NCBI GenBank assembly: GCA_001799045.1
Contig: MGRY01000223.1
Coordinates: 1 to 5,282 of the forward strand
Length of the DNA: 5,282 nt
Source: Deltaproteobacteria bacterium RIFCSPLOWO2_02_56_12
GTDB taxonomy: Bacteria > Desulfobacterota > Binatia > UBA9968
Direction of reading: 5' to 3'
Shown: one piece after another, positions 1 to 5,282 of the stretch
How the letters are laid out: every line of letters starts with the position of its first letter
Numbering within the stretch: position 1 is the stretch's first letter
Notes under the pieces: generated by a model
The model's input: the letters and a program-made list of their open reading frames with translations, nothing else
The model's database searches: none
Told to the model about the DNA's origin: nothing
Translations under genes and position numbers: made by a program

Positions 1-2
1 CC

Positions 3-620
3 TTCTTACCCGATTTGTTTGCCGCGATCATCATCCTGTTCCTGGGGTGGATCGGCTGCAATATCGCGCGTAAGGTCGCTGTGCGATTGCTTAAAGTCTG
101 CCAGTTTGATGTCTTGGCCGATCGGTCGGGGCTCAACCAGGCGCTGGCACGCGGCGGTATTAAACAGACCCCCACGGAGATCCTGGGTCTTTTGATTTTC
201 TGGTTTCTGTTCTTAGTCGTCATCGTGGCAACGCTCGATGCGCTGGGTTTACCCGGGGTCACCGAGACCCTCAACGCGATCTTTCTTTACATCCCGAAAG
301 TTGTAGCGGCCATGGTGATGCTGATCCTCGGTCTCTATTTGGCAAACTTCATCGAAACAGTGACCAGAACTTCTTGTGCCAACGCCGGATTGCAGCAGGC
401 GGACAGTATCGGTCAAGTGGCCTACTATGCAACGGTTGTTTTTATCATTGCCGGCATCCTTGAGATACTGGAGATAGCTACGGAGATCGTCGTTTGGGCT
501 TTCATTTTGATCTTCGGCTCCGTTTGCCTGGCCCTGGCCATCGCCTTTGGTCTGGGTGGTAGAGAGGTGGCTGCCCGTTTGCTCGAGAGGTGGTTGGAGG
601 GAAAGGACAAAAACAAGTAA
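3..620 (+). CDS. Integral membrane protein with repeated MscS-associated 'TM helix' segments, 5' end outside window
   Basis: This is probably an inner-membrane protein related to the conserved TM-helix repeats (Pfam TM_helix type) found near small-conductance mechanosensitive channels; its cargo or gating role is unknown. The frame is open from the window edge. A TTG at 15 could be read as a start, but the residues before it (FLPDL) belong to a family motif, so the true start lies upstream. Numbered from that TTG, hydrophobic spans lie at about 2-18, 57-77, 96-113, 134-152 and 158-182. The motif FLPDLFAAIIILFLGWI at the left edge is echoed by YIPKVVAAMVMLILGLYL at 92-109, an internal duplication. 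The end has a glycine-rich FGLGGREVA (178-186) followed by a charged tail, KDKNK. No MscS beta-domain follows, so this is a channel-like membrane part only, or the missing N-terminus holds more. No operon link to mdh is evident. The family call is fairly safe; the function is not. Confidence 0.72.
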   Translation, partial: FLPDLFAAIIILFLGWIGCNIARKVAVRLLKVCQFDVLADRSGLNQALARGGIKQTPTEILGLLIFWFLFLVVIVATLDALGLPGVTETLNAIFLYIPKVVAAMVMLILGLYLANFIETVTRTSCANAGLQQADSIGQVAYYATVVFIIAGILEILEIATEIVVWAFILIFGSVCLALAIAFGLGGREVAARLLERWLEGKDKNK

Positions 621-675
621 AGGAACAATGGAAAATACCGTTATCTCCGATCGGGGCGACAGTTTTTCCGCTGCC

Positions 676-704
676 TTGACTCTTTCGTCTAAATCAGCTA
701 AATA
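676..704 (+). promoter_or_regulatory. Candidate sigma70 promoter for mdh
   Basis: TTGACT (676-681) matches the -35 consensus at 5 of 6 positions. It is followed by a 17-bp spacer and TAAATA (699-704), which matches the -10 consensus at only 3 of 6. Transcription would begin near 711, giving a leader of about 64 nt with a T/A-rich run (718-736) before the mdh ribosome binding site. The spacing and location in the only non-coding gap before mdh support it; the poor -10 weakens it. Confidence 0.38.
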
Positions 705-762
705 ACTAAGGAAATCCATTAAATTTTTATTTTTTCAATAGCCTGAGGGTCTTTAGGGGAAA

Positions 763-769
763 AGGAAGG
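763..769 (+). promoter_or_regulatory. Ribosome binding site deciding the GTG start of mdh
   Basis: The purine run AGGAAGG lies 5 nt before the GTG at 775. It is the clearest Shine-Dalgarno sequence in the window. It supports the GTG start, whose product begins MARKKIALIGAGAIGG, with the usual short lead-in to the Rossmann glycine loop. Confidence 0.75.
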
Positions 770-774
770 CGAAC

Positions 775-1719
775 GTGGCACGAAAAAAAATCGCGTTAAT
801 AGGGGCGGGCGCAATCGGCGGGACCATGGCCCATCTCTGTGCCTTGAAAGGGCTTGCAGATGTGGTCTTGTATGATGTCATCGATGGGTTGCCGCAAGGG
901 AAAGCGCTGGACCTCTTGCAGTCCGGCCCCATTGAGAATTTCGATATCCAGATTACCGGGAGCACAAAATATGAGGATATCGCGGGCGCGGATGTCTGCA
1001 TCGTAACCGCGGGAATCGTGCGCAAGCCGGGAATGAGCCGCGACGATCTGTTGGGAACCAACGCGAAAATCCTGCGCCAGGTTTCCGAGGGGATTAAAAC
1101 CCACGCCCCCAATTCTTTTGTTATCGTGATCACCAACCCGCTCGACGCCATGGTGACTCTGGTCAAGCGCGTTACCGGCTTTCCGAAGAACCGGGTGGTC
1201 GGGCAGTCCGGCATCCTGGATTCCTCGCGCTATCGCACCTTTATTGCCCAGGAGCTCAAGGCCTCGGTTGCCAGCGTATCGGCAGTGGTGTTGGGAGGGC
1301 ATGGCGACGACATGGTGCCCGTGCGCAGCAGCTGTCTGCTCTCCGGCGTGCCAATCGAGAAATTTATCTCCGGCAAGCGACTGGACGAGATCGAGGCTCG
1401 GGTCAGGAACGCCGGCGGCGAGATCGTATCTCTGCTCAAGACCGGCTCTGCCTTCTATGCGCCGGCCTCGGCCGCTATCCGCATGGCCCAGTCTTATCTC
1501 ATGGATAGAAAAGAGATCCTGCCCTGCGCCACGTACCTGGAAGGGGAGTACGGCGTCAACGGCTATTACTTCGGGGTTCCTGTCATGATCGGGGCAGGCG
1601 GGATTGAAAAGGTAATTGAAATGGAGCTCAGCCCTTCCGAGCGGAAGGCCTTTGAGCAGTCCCTGACGCGTGTCAAGGAGCTGGTCCAGGCCATGGACAA
1701 ACTCCTGGCGGCCTCTTAA
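775..1719 (+). CDS. mdh: Malate dehydrogenase (NAD, LDH-like bacterial type)
   Basis: This cytoplasmic enzyme interconverts malate and oxaloacetate with NAD in the citric acid cycle. The 314-residue product has the full length of the LDH-like bacterial Mdh family. The Rossmann glycine loop GAGAIGG is at residues 10-16, and Asp34 ends the second strand, as expected for NAD rather than NADP. The mobile loop RKPGMSRDDL (83-92) carries the Arg83 and Arg89 that bind the dicarboxylate and mark malate rather than lactate dehydrogenase. ITNPLD (119-124) holds substrate-contacting Asn121. The catalytic pair is Asp149 (in ILDSSR, with substrate Arg152) and His176 (in GGHGDDMVP). All key residues are present. 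The GTG start is set by a strong ribosome binding site. The gene is followed by a terminator, so it is probably transcribed alone or only partly co-transcribed with sucCD downstream. It could be called citH in some annotations; the function is secure. Confidence 0.96.
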   Translation: MARKKIALIGAGAIGGTMAHLCALKGLADVVLYDVIDGLPQGKALDLLQSGPIENFDIQITGSTKYEDIAGADVCIVTAGIVRKPGMSRDDLLGTNAKILRQVSEGIKTHAPNSFVIVITNPLDAMVTLVKRVTGFPKNRVVGQSGILDSSRYRTFIAQELKASVASVSAVVLGGHGDDMVPVRSSCLLSGVPIEKFISGKRLDEIEARVRNAGGEIVSLLKTGSAFYAPASAAIRMAQSYLMDRKEILPCATYLEGEYGVNGYYFGVPVMIGAGGIEKVIEMELSPSERKAFEQSLTRVKELVQAMDKLLAAS

Positions 1720-1744
1720 GCGGCCTCATTAAGAAAATTAATTC

Positions 1745-1774
1745 TCGACCTTGAGACCCTGAGGCTTCTATATT
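1745..1774 (+). promoter_or_regulatory. Weak candidate promoter for sucC, overlapping the terminator hairpin
   Basis: TATATT (1769-1774) matches the -10 consensus at 5 of 6 positions and sits in the terminator loop. An 18-bp spacer separates it from TCGACC (1745-1750), a 4 of 6 match to -35. Transcription would start near 1781, leaving a leader of about 30 nt. A promoter is needed somewhere here if the terminator is efficient, but the match is modest and could be chance in an AT-rich gap. Confidence 0.22.
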
Positions 1775-1796
1775 AGTCTTAGGGTCTTATTTTATT
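1752..1796 (+). terminator. Intrinsic-type terminator after mdh
   Basis: The left arm 1755-1766 (GACCCTGAGGCT) pairs with the right arm 1775-1786 (AGTCTTAGGGTC) over 12 bp with two G-U pairs, around an 8-nt loop. Three more pairs (1752-1754 with 1787-1789, one of them G-U) can extend the base. A T-rich run, TTATTTTATT, follows at 1787-1796, interrupted by two A residues, so termination may be partial. It lies 32 nt after the mdh stop codon and ends 15 nt before sucC, so it separates the two transcription units or attenuates read-through. Confidence 0.8.
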
Positions 1797-1811
1797 CAGT
1801 CCGCTATTTAG

Positions 1812-2975
1812 ATGAATATTCACGAATATCAGGCGAAAGAGCTCTTGCGGCGCTTCGGCATTCCGGTGCCACGGGGACGGGCGGCGCTTACGCCGCAAGA
1901 GGTGCGAGCCATTGCCAGGGAGCTTGGCGGATCCTGTGTTGTCAAAGCGCAGATCCACGCCGGGGGAAGGGGAAAGGCCGGCGGGGTCAAGCTTGCTGGA
2001 AGCCCGGAGGAAGCCGAGAAAATAGCCGGGGAGATGCTGGGGAAAAAACTGGTGACACACCAGACCGGCCCGCAGGGGCGGCAGGTAAAATGTCTCTTGG
2101 TGGAGGAAAGGCTGAATATTGAGCGAGAGTTTTATCTGGGCATGGTTATGGACCGTTCCCTTTCCTGCGTGTCTGTGATCGCCTCCGCGGAGGGGGGGGT
2201 GGAGATCGAGGAGGTGGCACAGAGGAGTCCGGAAAAGATTCTTAAAGAGGCGATTGATCCTGCTGTCGGTCTGCTGCCGTTTCAGTGCCGGAGGCTCGCC
2301 TATGGGCTCGGGCTATCCGGCGAACGGGCAAATCTTCTCCTCTCCATCACCCAGGGATTGTATCGCGCCTTCGTCGAGAGGGACTGTTCCCTTGCCGAGA
2401 TCAATCCCCTCTTGCTTACGCGGGAGGGAAAATTGGTTGCCCTGGATGCCAAGATGAACTTTGACAACAATGCCCTTTTCCGCCAGCCTGAAATCACGGC
2501 CCTGAGGGATCTGGATGAAGAGGATCCGAAGGAGTATGAGGCGTCTCAATTGGGCCTCTCCTATATAGCGTTGGAAGGGAATATCGGTTGCATGGTCAAT
2601 GGCGCCGGACTCGCCATGGCGACGATGGACATCATCAAGCTTTATGGCGGAGAACCGGCCAATTTCCTCGACGTTGGCGGCGGGGCCACCAAGGATAAGG
2701 TCACGGAGGCTTTTAAGATCCTGCTCTCGGACAAGCGGGTGGAGGGAGTGTTGGTGAATATCTTCGGGGGAATCATGAGATGTGACGTGATCGCCCAGGG
2801 GGTAGTGGAGGCTGCGCGCGAGATACGAGTCGCCGTTCCGTTGGTTGTTCGTCTCCAGGGCACCAATGTGGAGCTGGGCAAGAAGATACTTTCAGAGTCC
2901 GGCCTTTCCATCATCCCGGCGGAGACGATGGCGGAAGCGGCGGAGAAGATAGTGAAAGCAGTCACTAAAAAATGA
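1812..2975 (+). CDS. sucC: Succinyl-CoA synthetase beta subunit (ADP/GDP-forming)
   Basis: This is the nucleotide-binding subunit of succinyl-CoA synthetase, which interconverts succinyl-CoA and succinate with formation or use of ATP or GTP in the citric acid cycle. It works as a complex with SucD, encoded next. The 387-residue product is essentially the E. coli length and begins with the canonical MNIHEYQAKELL, which fixes the ATG start. An ATP-grasp domain spans about 1-238. It contains Lys45 and the GGRGKAGG loop (51-58) that hold the phosphates, and the metal ligands Asn198 (in EINPL) and Asp212 (in LDAKMNFDN). A CoA-ligase domain follows at about 245-380, with NGAGLAMATMD (263-273), FLDVGGGA (285-292) and NIFGGIMRCD (316-325). 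I cannot decide ATP versus GTP preference from sequence. No Shine-Dalgarno sequence is visible in the 20 nt before the start. The 73-nt gap to sucD is filled by heptamer repeats. Confidence 0.96.
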   Translation: MNIHEYQAKELLRRFGIPVPRGRAALTPQEVRAIARELGGSCVVKAQIHAGGRGKAGGVKLAGSPEEAEKIAGEMLGKKLVTHQTGPQGRQVKCLLVEERLNIEREFYLGMVMDRSLSCVSVIASAEGGVEIEEVAQRSPEKILKEAIDPAVGLLPFQCRRLAYGLGLSGERANLLLSITQGLYRAFVERDCSLAEINPLLLTREGKLVALDAKMNFDNNALFRQPEITALRDLDEEDPKEYEASQLGLSYIALEGNIGCMVNGAGLAMATMDIIKLYGGEPANFLDVGGGATKDKVTEAFKILLSDKRVEGVLVNIFGGIMRCDVIAQGVVEAAREIRVAVPLVVRLQGTNVELGKKILSESGLSIIPAETMAEAAEKIVKAVTKK

Positions 2976-2979
2976 AACC

Positions 2980-3037
2980 GAGGATCGAAAATAGAAGTTT
3001 GAGGATCGCGATCTTCTATCTTCGATCCTCTATCTTC
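2980..3037 (+). repeat. Mirrored heptamer array (4 + 2-bp centre + 4) forming a long hairpin between sucC and sucD
   Basis: Four consecutive 7-bp units of consensus GARGATM fill 2980-3007; the first and fourth are identical (GAGGATC) and the middle two deviate. After a 2-bp centre (3008-3009) come four units of the complementary consensus, KATCYTC, at 3010-3037; the second and fourth are identical (TATCTTC). As a result 2980-2997 pairs with 3013-3030 over 18 positions with a single mismatch, around a 15-nt loop. A second, in-register pairing of all units is possible but has more mismatches. The array starts 4 nt after the sucC stop codon and ends 11 nt before the sucD ATG, so it makes up nearly the whole spacer. 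There is no T-run after it, so it is not a typical intrinsic terminator. It could stabilise or process the mRNA or tune sucD translation; that is inference. Confidence 0.85.
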
Positions 3038-3048
3038 GCGGTGTGACA

Positions 3049-3927
3049 ATGGCGATACTCGTTAACAAAAACACGCGGGTGCTGACCCAGGGGATCACCG
3101 GTGCAACCGGACAATTCCATACCCGCGCCTGTAAGGAATATGGAACTCAGATGGTGGCGGGAGTGACGCCGGGAAAGGGCGGGAGCTCTTTTGAAGCCAT
3201 TCCGATTTTCGACGCTGTAGAAAAGGCGGTGTCGGCGACAGGGGCGAACGCCAGTGTTATTTATGTCCCGCCGCCGTTCGCCGCGGACGCCATCATGGAA
3301 GCGGCAGATGCGGGGTTGGAGTTGATCGTCGCTATCACCGAGGGCGTCCCGGTTATGGAAATGGTTCGCGTCAAGAGATACCTGGAGGGGAAGAAGAGCC
3401 TGCTCCTGGGTCCCAACTGTCCTGGCGTCATAACCCCTGGAGAGTGTAAAATCGGCATTATGCCGGGAGATATTTTTCAGCACGGCTCTGTCGGGGTGGT
3501 TTCTCGCAGCGGCACGCTGACCTACGAAGCGGTGGATCAACTGAGCCGTCTGGGGTTAGGTCAGTCAACATGTGTTGGGATCGGGGGGGATCCGATCCAT
3601 GGATTGGATTTCGTGGATGTGCTTATTATGTTCAATGAGGATCCGCAGACAAAGGCCGTGGTAATGATAGGGGAAATCGGCGGGAGCGCCGAGGAGGAGA
3701 CGGCTCTGTGGATCAAGGCGAATATGCGAAAGCCCGTTGTAGCTTTTATTGTGGGGCAGACGGCGCCGTCTGGCAAGCGCATGGGGCATGCCGGGGCGAT
3801 TATCTCCGGAGGCAAAGGAACCGCGCGGGAAAAGATCGCGGCCTTGAAAAAGGCCGGGGTGCAAATGGCGGCTTCGCCGGCCCTTATAGGACAAACGATG
3901 CAGGAAGTATTGAAAGCTAATGGCTAG
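3049..3927 (+). CDS. sucD: Succinyl-CoA synthetase alpha subunit (ADP/GDP-forming)
   Basis: This is the CoA-binding, phosphohistidine-carrying subunit that pairs with SucC. The 292-residue product is close to the usual 288-295. The N-terminal CoA-binding Rossmann domain has QGITGATGQFH (14-24) and Lys43 near the CoA pocket. GPNCPGVI (121-128) opens the ligase domain. Glu208 or Glu209 lies in GEIGGSAEEE (208-217). The catalytic His247 in GKRMGHAGAI (242-251) is the residue that is phosphorylated. ATG at 3049 gives MAILVNKNTRV, matching the family N-terminus (short lead, then DKNT/NKNT). A GTG at 3043 in the same frame would add only two residues and looks less likely. Neither start has a clear ribosome binding site, because the heptamer array occupies the upstream sequence. 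The 3' end overlaps ndk by 8 bp, so the two are very likely translated from one message. Confidence 0.95.
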   Translation: MAILVNKNTRVLTQGITGATGQFHTRACKEYGTQMVAGVTPGKGGSSFEAIPIFDAVEKAVSATGANASVIYVPPPFAADAIMEAADAGLELIVAITEGVPVMEMVRVKRYLEGKKSLLLGPNCPGVITPGECKIGIMPGDIFQHGSVGVVSRSGTLTYEAVDQLSRLGLGQSTCVGIGGDPIHGLDFVDVLIMFNEDPQTKAVVMIGEIGGSAEEETALWIKANMRKPVVAFIVGQTAPSGKRMGHAGAIISGGKGTAREKIAALKKAGVQMAASPALIGQTMQEVLKANG

Positions 3928-4360
3928 TGAACGGACACTCTCGATCATCAAACCGGACGCGGTCGCCAGGGGTCTTATCGGCGAGATCCTGAGACGCTTC
4001 GAGGCGGCCGGCTTGAGGATCGCGGGCGCCAAATTGCTGCATCTGAGCTTGGAACAGGCGCGCGCCTTTTATGCGGTTCACAAGGAGCGGCCCTTTTACC
4101 CCGGCCTGACAGAATACATGTCCGCCGGTCCCATCCTGGTTTCCATCCTGGAGGGAGAAGGGGCGATTATGAAGAATCGCGAGATCATGGGGGCGACAGA
4201 TCCGGCCAAGGCCGCGCCCGGCACCATCCGTCGGGAGTGGGGGAGGGACGTGGAAAAGAACGCGGTTCACGGCTCGGACGGACCGGAAACTGCGGCGTGG
4301 GAGATCGCATTTTTCTTTAAGCCCAGCGATCTCCACGGTAATTTGAAATCTGAGATCTGA
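3920..4360 (+). CDS. ndk: Nucleoside diphosphate kinase, with repeat-encoded C-terminal tail
   Basis: This enzyme transfers the terminal phosphate between nucleoside di- and triphosphates through a phosphohistidine, balancing NTP and dNTP pools in the cytoplasm. The 146-residue product has every standard active-site residue at E. coli numbering: Lys11, Phe59, Arg87, Thr93, Arg104, Asn114 and catalytic His117 in NAVHGSDGPE. The residue after HGSD is Gly rather than the common Ser, a mild variant. The ATG lies inside the last codons of sucD (8-bp overlap), pointing to translational coupling. A purine stretch, GAAAG, at 3912-3916 may help initiation. Most family members end shortly after the AFFF strand; here residues 141-146 (NLKSEI) and the TGA stop are encoded by a heptamer repeat array, so the tail is probably acquired and non-functional. 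Next to sucCD, Ndk may pass phosphate from the SucCD product nucleotide to other pools. Confidence 0.95.
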   Translation: MASERTLSIIKPDAVARGLIGEILRRFEAAGLRIAGAKLLHLSLEQARAFYAVHKERPFYPGLTEYMSAGPILVSILEGEGAIMKNREIMGATDPAKAAPGTIRREWGRDVEKNAVHGSDGPETAAWEIAFFFKPSDLHGNLKSEI

Positions 4361-4367
4361 AATTTGA
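4340..4367 (+). repeat. Heptamer array (four units) across the ndk stop and the rlmN leader
   Basis: Four head-to-tail 7-bp units of consensus RATYTGA occupy 4340-4346, 4347-4353, 4354-4360 and 4361-4367; the first and last are identical (AATTTGA). A partial fifth unit (GAT) follows. The array begins exactly on a codon boundary in ndk; its first three units encode six residues and the TGA stop. The fourth unit is in the 14-nt spacer, and the partial unit leads into the possible rlmN starts at 4369 and 4375. The repeat is short but the periodicity is exact, and its length equals that of each half of the sucC-sucD array. Confidence 0.82.
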
Positions 4368-4374
4368 GATGCAC

Positions 4375-5282
4375 ATGGCAAAGCCCAATATCAAAGATTT
4401 GAGTTCCCAGCAGCTGGAGGATTGGCTGGCGGCGCGCAGGGAACCGCCTTACAGGGCGGCGCAAATCCGGCAGTGGCTCTTTCAAAAAGGCGTTGCCGCA
4501 TTTGCCGAGATGAGCAATCTTTCGAGCGGGCTTCGGGCCGCGCTTGAGGAAATCTACTCGATCAGCGGTCTTAAAACGCTTCGCCGCTCCTCATCCATTG
4601 ATGGCACGGTGAAATTTCTCTTTGAACTCGCTGACCGGTTAAGCATCGAGAGCGTTCTCATTCCTGAAGCAAACCGTCTTACCTTATGTATCTCGACGCA
4701 GGCGGGGTGCGGGTTCGGCTGCGCTTTTTGCGCCACCGCGCTGATGGGATTGAAGCGCAGCCTGCGCGCCAGCGAAATCGTGGATCAAGTCCTGGAGGCA
4801 AGGAGATCGCTGCCGGCGGAGAAAAGAATTACCCACGTGGTCCTGATGGGCATGGGGGAGCCGCTGGCGAATTACAACCAGACGCTGAGCGCGGTGCGGA
4901 TCATGAGCGACGCGGACTGGGGCATCGGCATATCTTCGCGCAGGATCACCCTTTCCACGGTGGGTCTGGTGCCGCAGATGAAAAGGCTGATGGAAGAATC
5001 GAACGTCAACCTGGCCATTTCTCTGCACGCAACAACGGATGAGATCCGGTCTCAACTAATGCCGGTCAACCAGAAATATCCGCTCGCGGAGTTGATGGAC
5101 TGCTGCCGTTCGCTCCCTTTGCTGAAGCGGCGCAGGATCACTTTTGAGTATGTTGTGCTGCGGGGAATCAATCACTCCGAGGAAGATGCCCGCCGCCTCT
5201 CCAAGCTTTTAACCGGCATCCGCAGCAAGATCAATTTAATTCCCTTTAATCCGCATCCGGGGAGTTCTTACCGTCGGCCGAC
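4375..5282 (+). CDS. rlmN: Dual-specificity 23S rRNA/tRNA adenine-C2 methyltransferase RlmN, 3' end outside window
   Basis: This radical SAM enzyme methylates C2 of A2503 in 23S rRNA and of A37 in certain tRNAs, supporting accurate translation. The frame stays open to the window edge, giving about 302 residues; E. coli RlmN has 384, so the C-terminal part is missing. An N-terminal RNA-binding region (about 1-90) includes PYRAAQIRQWLFQKGV (25-40). The iron-sulfur cluster cysteines are Cys112, Cys116 and Cys119 (CGFGCAFC). Cys105 in LTLCISTQAGC corresponds to E. coli Cys118, and Glu92 to the general base Glu105. GMGEPL (159-164) is the SAM-binding motif. The second catalytic cysteine (E. coli Cys355) would lie beyond the window. 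The genomic setting and N-terminus favour RlmN over the resistance enzyme Cfr. ATG at 4375 has GAG 6 nt upstream; ATG at 4369 would add Met-His and is the alternative. It probably shares the sucCD-ndk transcript. Confidence 0.93.
   Translation, partial: MAKPNIKDLSSQQLEDWLAARREPPYRAAQIRQWLFQKGVAAFAEMSNLSSGLRAALEEIYSISGLKTLRRSSSIDGTVKFLFELADRLSIESVLIPEANRLTLCISTQAGCGFGCAFCATALMGLKRSLRASEIVDQVLEARRSLPAEKRITHVVLMGMGEPLANYNQTLSAVRIMSDADWGIGISSRRITLSTVGLVPQMKRLMEESNVNLAISLHATTDEIRSQLMPVNQKYPLAELMDCCRSLPLLKRRRITFEYVVLRGINHSEEDARRLSKLLTGIRSKINLIPFNPHPGSSYRRP

Noticed and set aside
629..669. A possible terminator after the membrane protein gene: GGAAAA (630-635) and TTTTCC (664-669) can pair.
   Set aside because: The stem is only 6 bp, AT-rich and has a 28-nt loop, with no T-run beyond the arm. 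An inner CCGATCGG palindrome is also too short to be a terminator.
628..705. A 25-codon ATG frame with AAGGA just upstream, beginning 8 nt after the membrane protein gene.
   Set aside because: The product has no recognisable motif, the ribosome binding site spacing is short (about 3 nt), and its 3' end overlaps the candidate mdh promoter. A frame of this length is easily found by chance.
249..719. A 156-codon frame on the - strand, opposite the membrane protein gene and extending into the gap.
   Set aside because: Most of it is antisense to a frame with clear membrane-protein character. Its product is low-complexity and family-less, so it is a shadow.
742..757. A small hairpin (CCTGA with TTAGG) ahead of mdh, considered as a riboswitch or operator.
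   Set aside because: It is five pairs including one G-U, with no further conserved structure; it looks like chance.
2980..3037. The sucC-sucD repeat considered as a CRISPR fragment or a rho-independent terminator.
   Set aside because: Units are 7 bp with no spacers, so it is not CRISPR. No T-run follows the stem, and sucD begins 11 nt later, so a conventional terminator is unlikely.
2642..3540. Long - strand frames opposite sucC and sucD that read through the heptamer array.
   Set aside because: They mirror two strongly conserved genes on the + strand, and no domain is seen in the translations.
4686..5042. A 118-codon + strand frame within rlmN.
   Set aside because: The overlapping frame carries the radical SAM cysteine motif and all RlmN signature residues. 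This frame is a Gly/Arg-rich artefact of GC-rich codons.

Overview
The window is a typical stretch of bacterial chromosome. It is of moderately high GC, all genes lie on the + strand, and it is packed with central-metabolism genes. The order mdh, sucC, sucD, ndk, rlmN and the protein sequences suggest a Gram-negative lineage, most likely a deltaproteobacterium in the broad sense (Desulfobacterota, for example Syntrophales-like) or a neighbouring phylum such as NC10. This placement is a judgement from gene order and sequence feel, not from any search, and it is weak.

Layout. Positions 1-620 hold the 3' part of a multi-span inner-membrane protein with the repeated helices of MscS-associated 'TM helix' proteins; its start lies before the window. 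Positions 621-774 are a non-coding gap with a candidate sigma70 promoter and a good ribosome binding site for the next gene. Positions 775-1719 encode an NAD-dependent malate dehydrogenase of the LDH-like type. A strong intrinsic-type terminator follows at about 1752-1796. Positions 1812-2975 (sucC) and 3049-3927 (sucD) encode the beta and alpha subunits of succinyl-CoA synthetase. ndk (3920-4360, nucleoside diphosphate kinase) overlaps the end of sucD by 8 bp. rlmN (from 4375, 23S rRNA/tRNA adenine-C2 methyltransferase, radical SAM) runs off the right edge.

How the genes work together. Mdh and SucCD are citric acid cycle enzymes. SucCD makes or uses a nucleoside triphosphate, and Ndk equilibrates that phosphate among nucleotides, so sucCD-ndk is a functionally sensible unit. 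rlmN is a translation-fidelity gene that appears only to share the transcript. The terminator after mdh suggests that mdh and sucCD-ndk-rlmN can be expressed separately.

The least ordinary structure is in the gaps. The sucC-sucD spacer consists almost entirely of 7-bp repeat units: four, a 2-bp centre, then four of the complementary type, which can fold into a long hairpin. The ndk/rlmN junction carries a second array of four 7-bp units, which encodes the last six Ndk residues, supplies its stop codon and runs up to the rlmN start. I found no defence system, mobile element, CRISPR array, tRNA or rRNA here. Apart from the heptamer arrays I see no candidate for an undescribed system.
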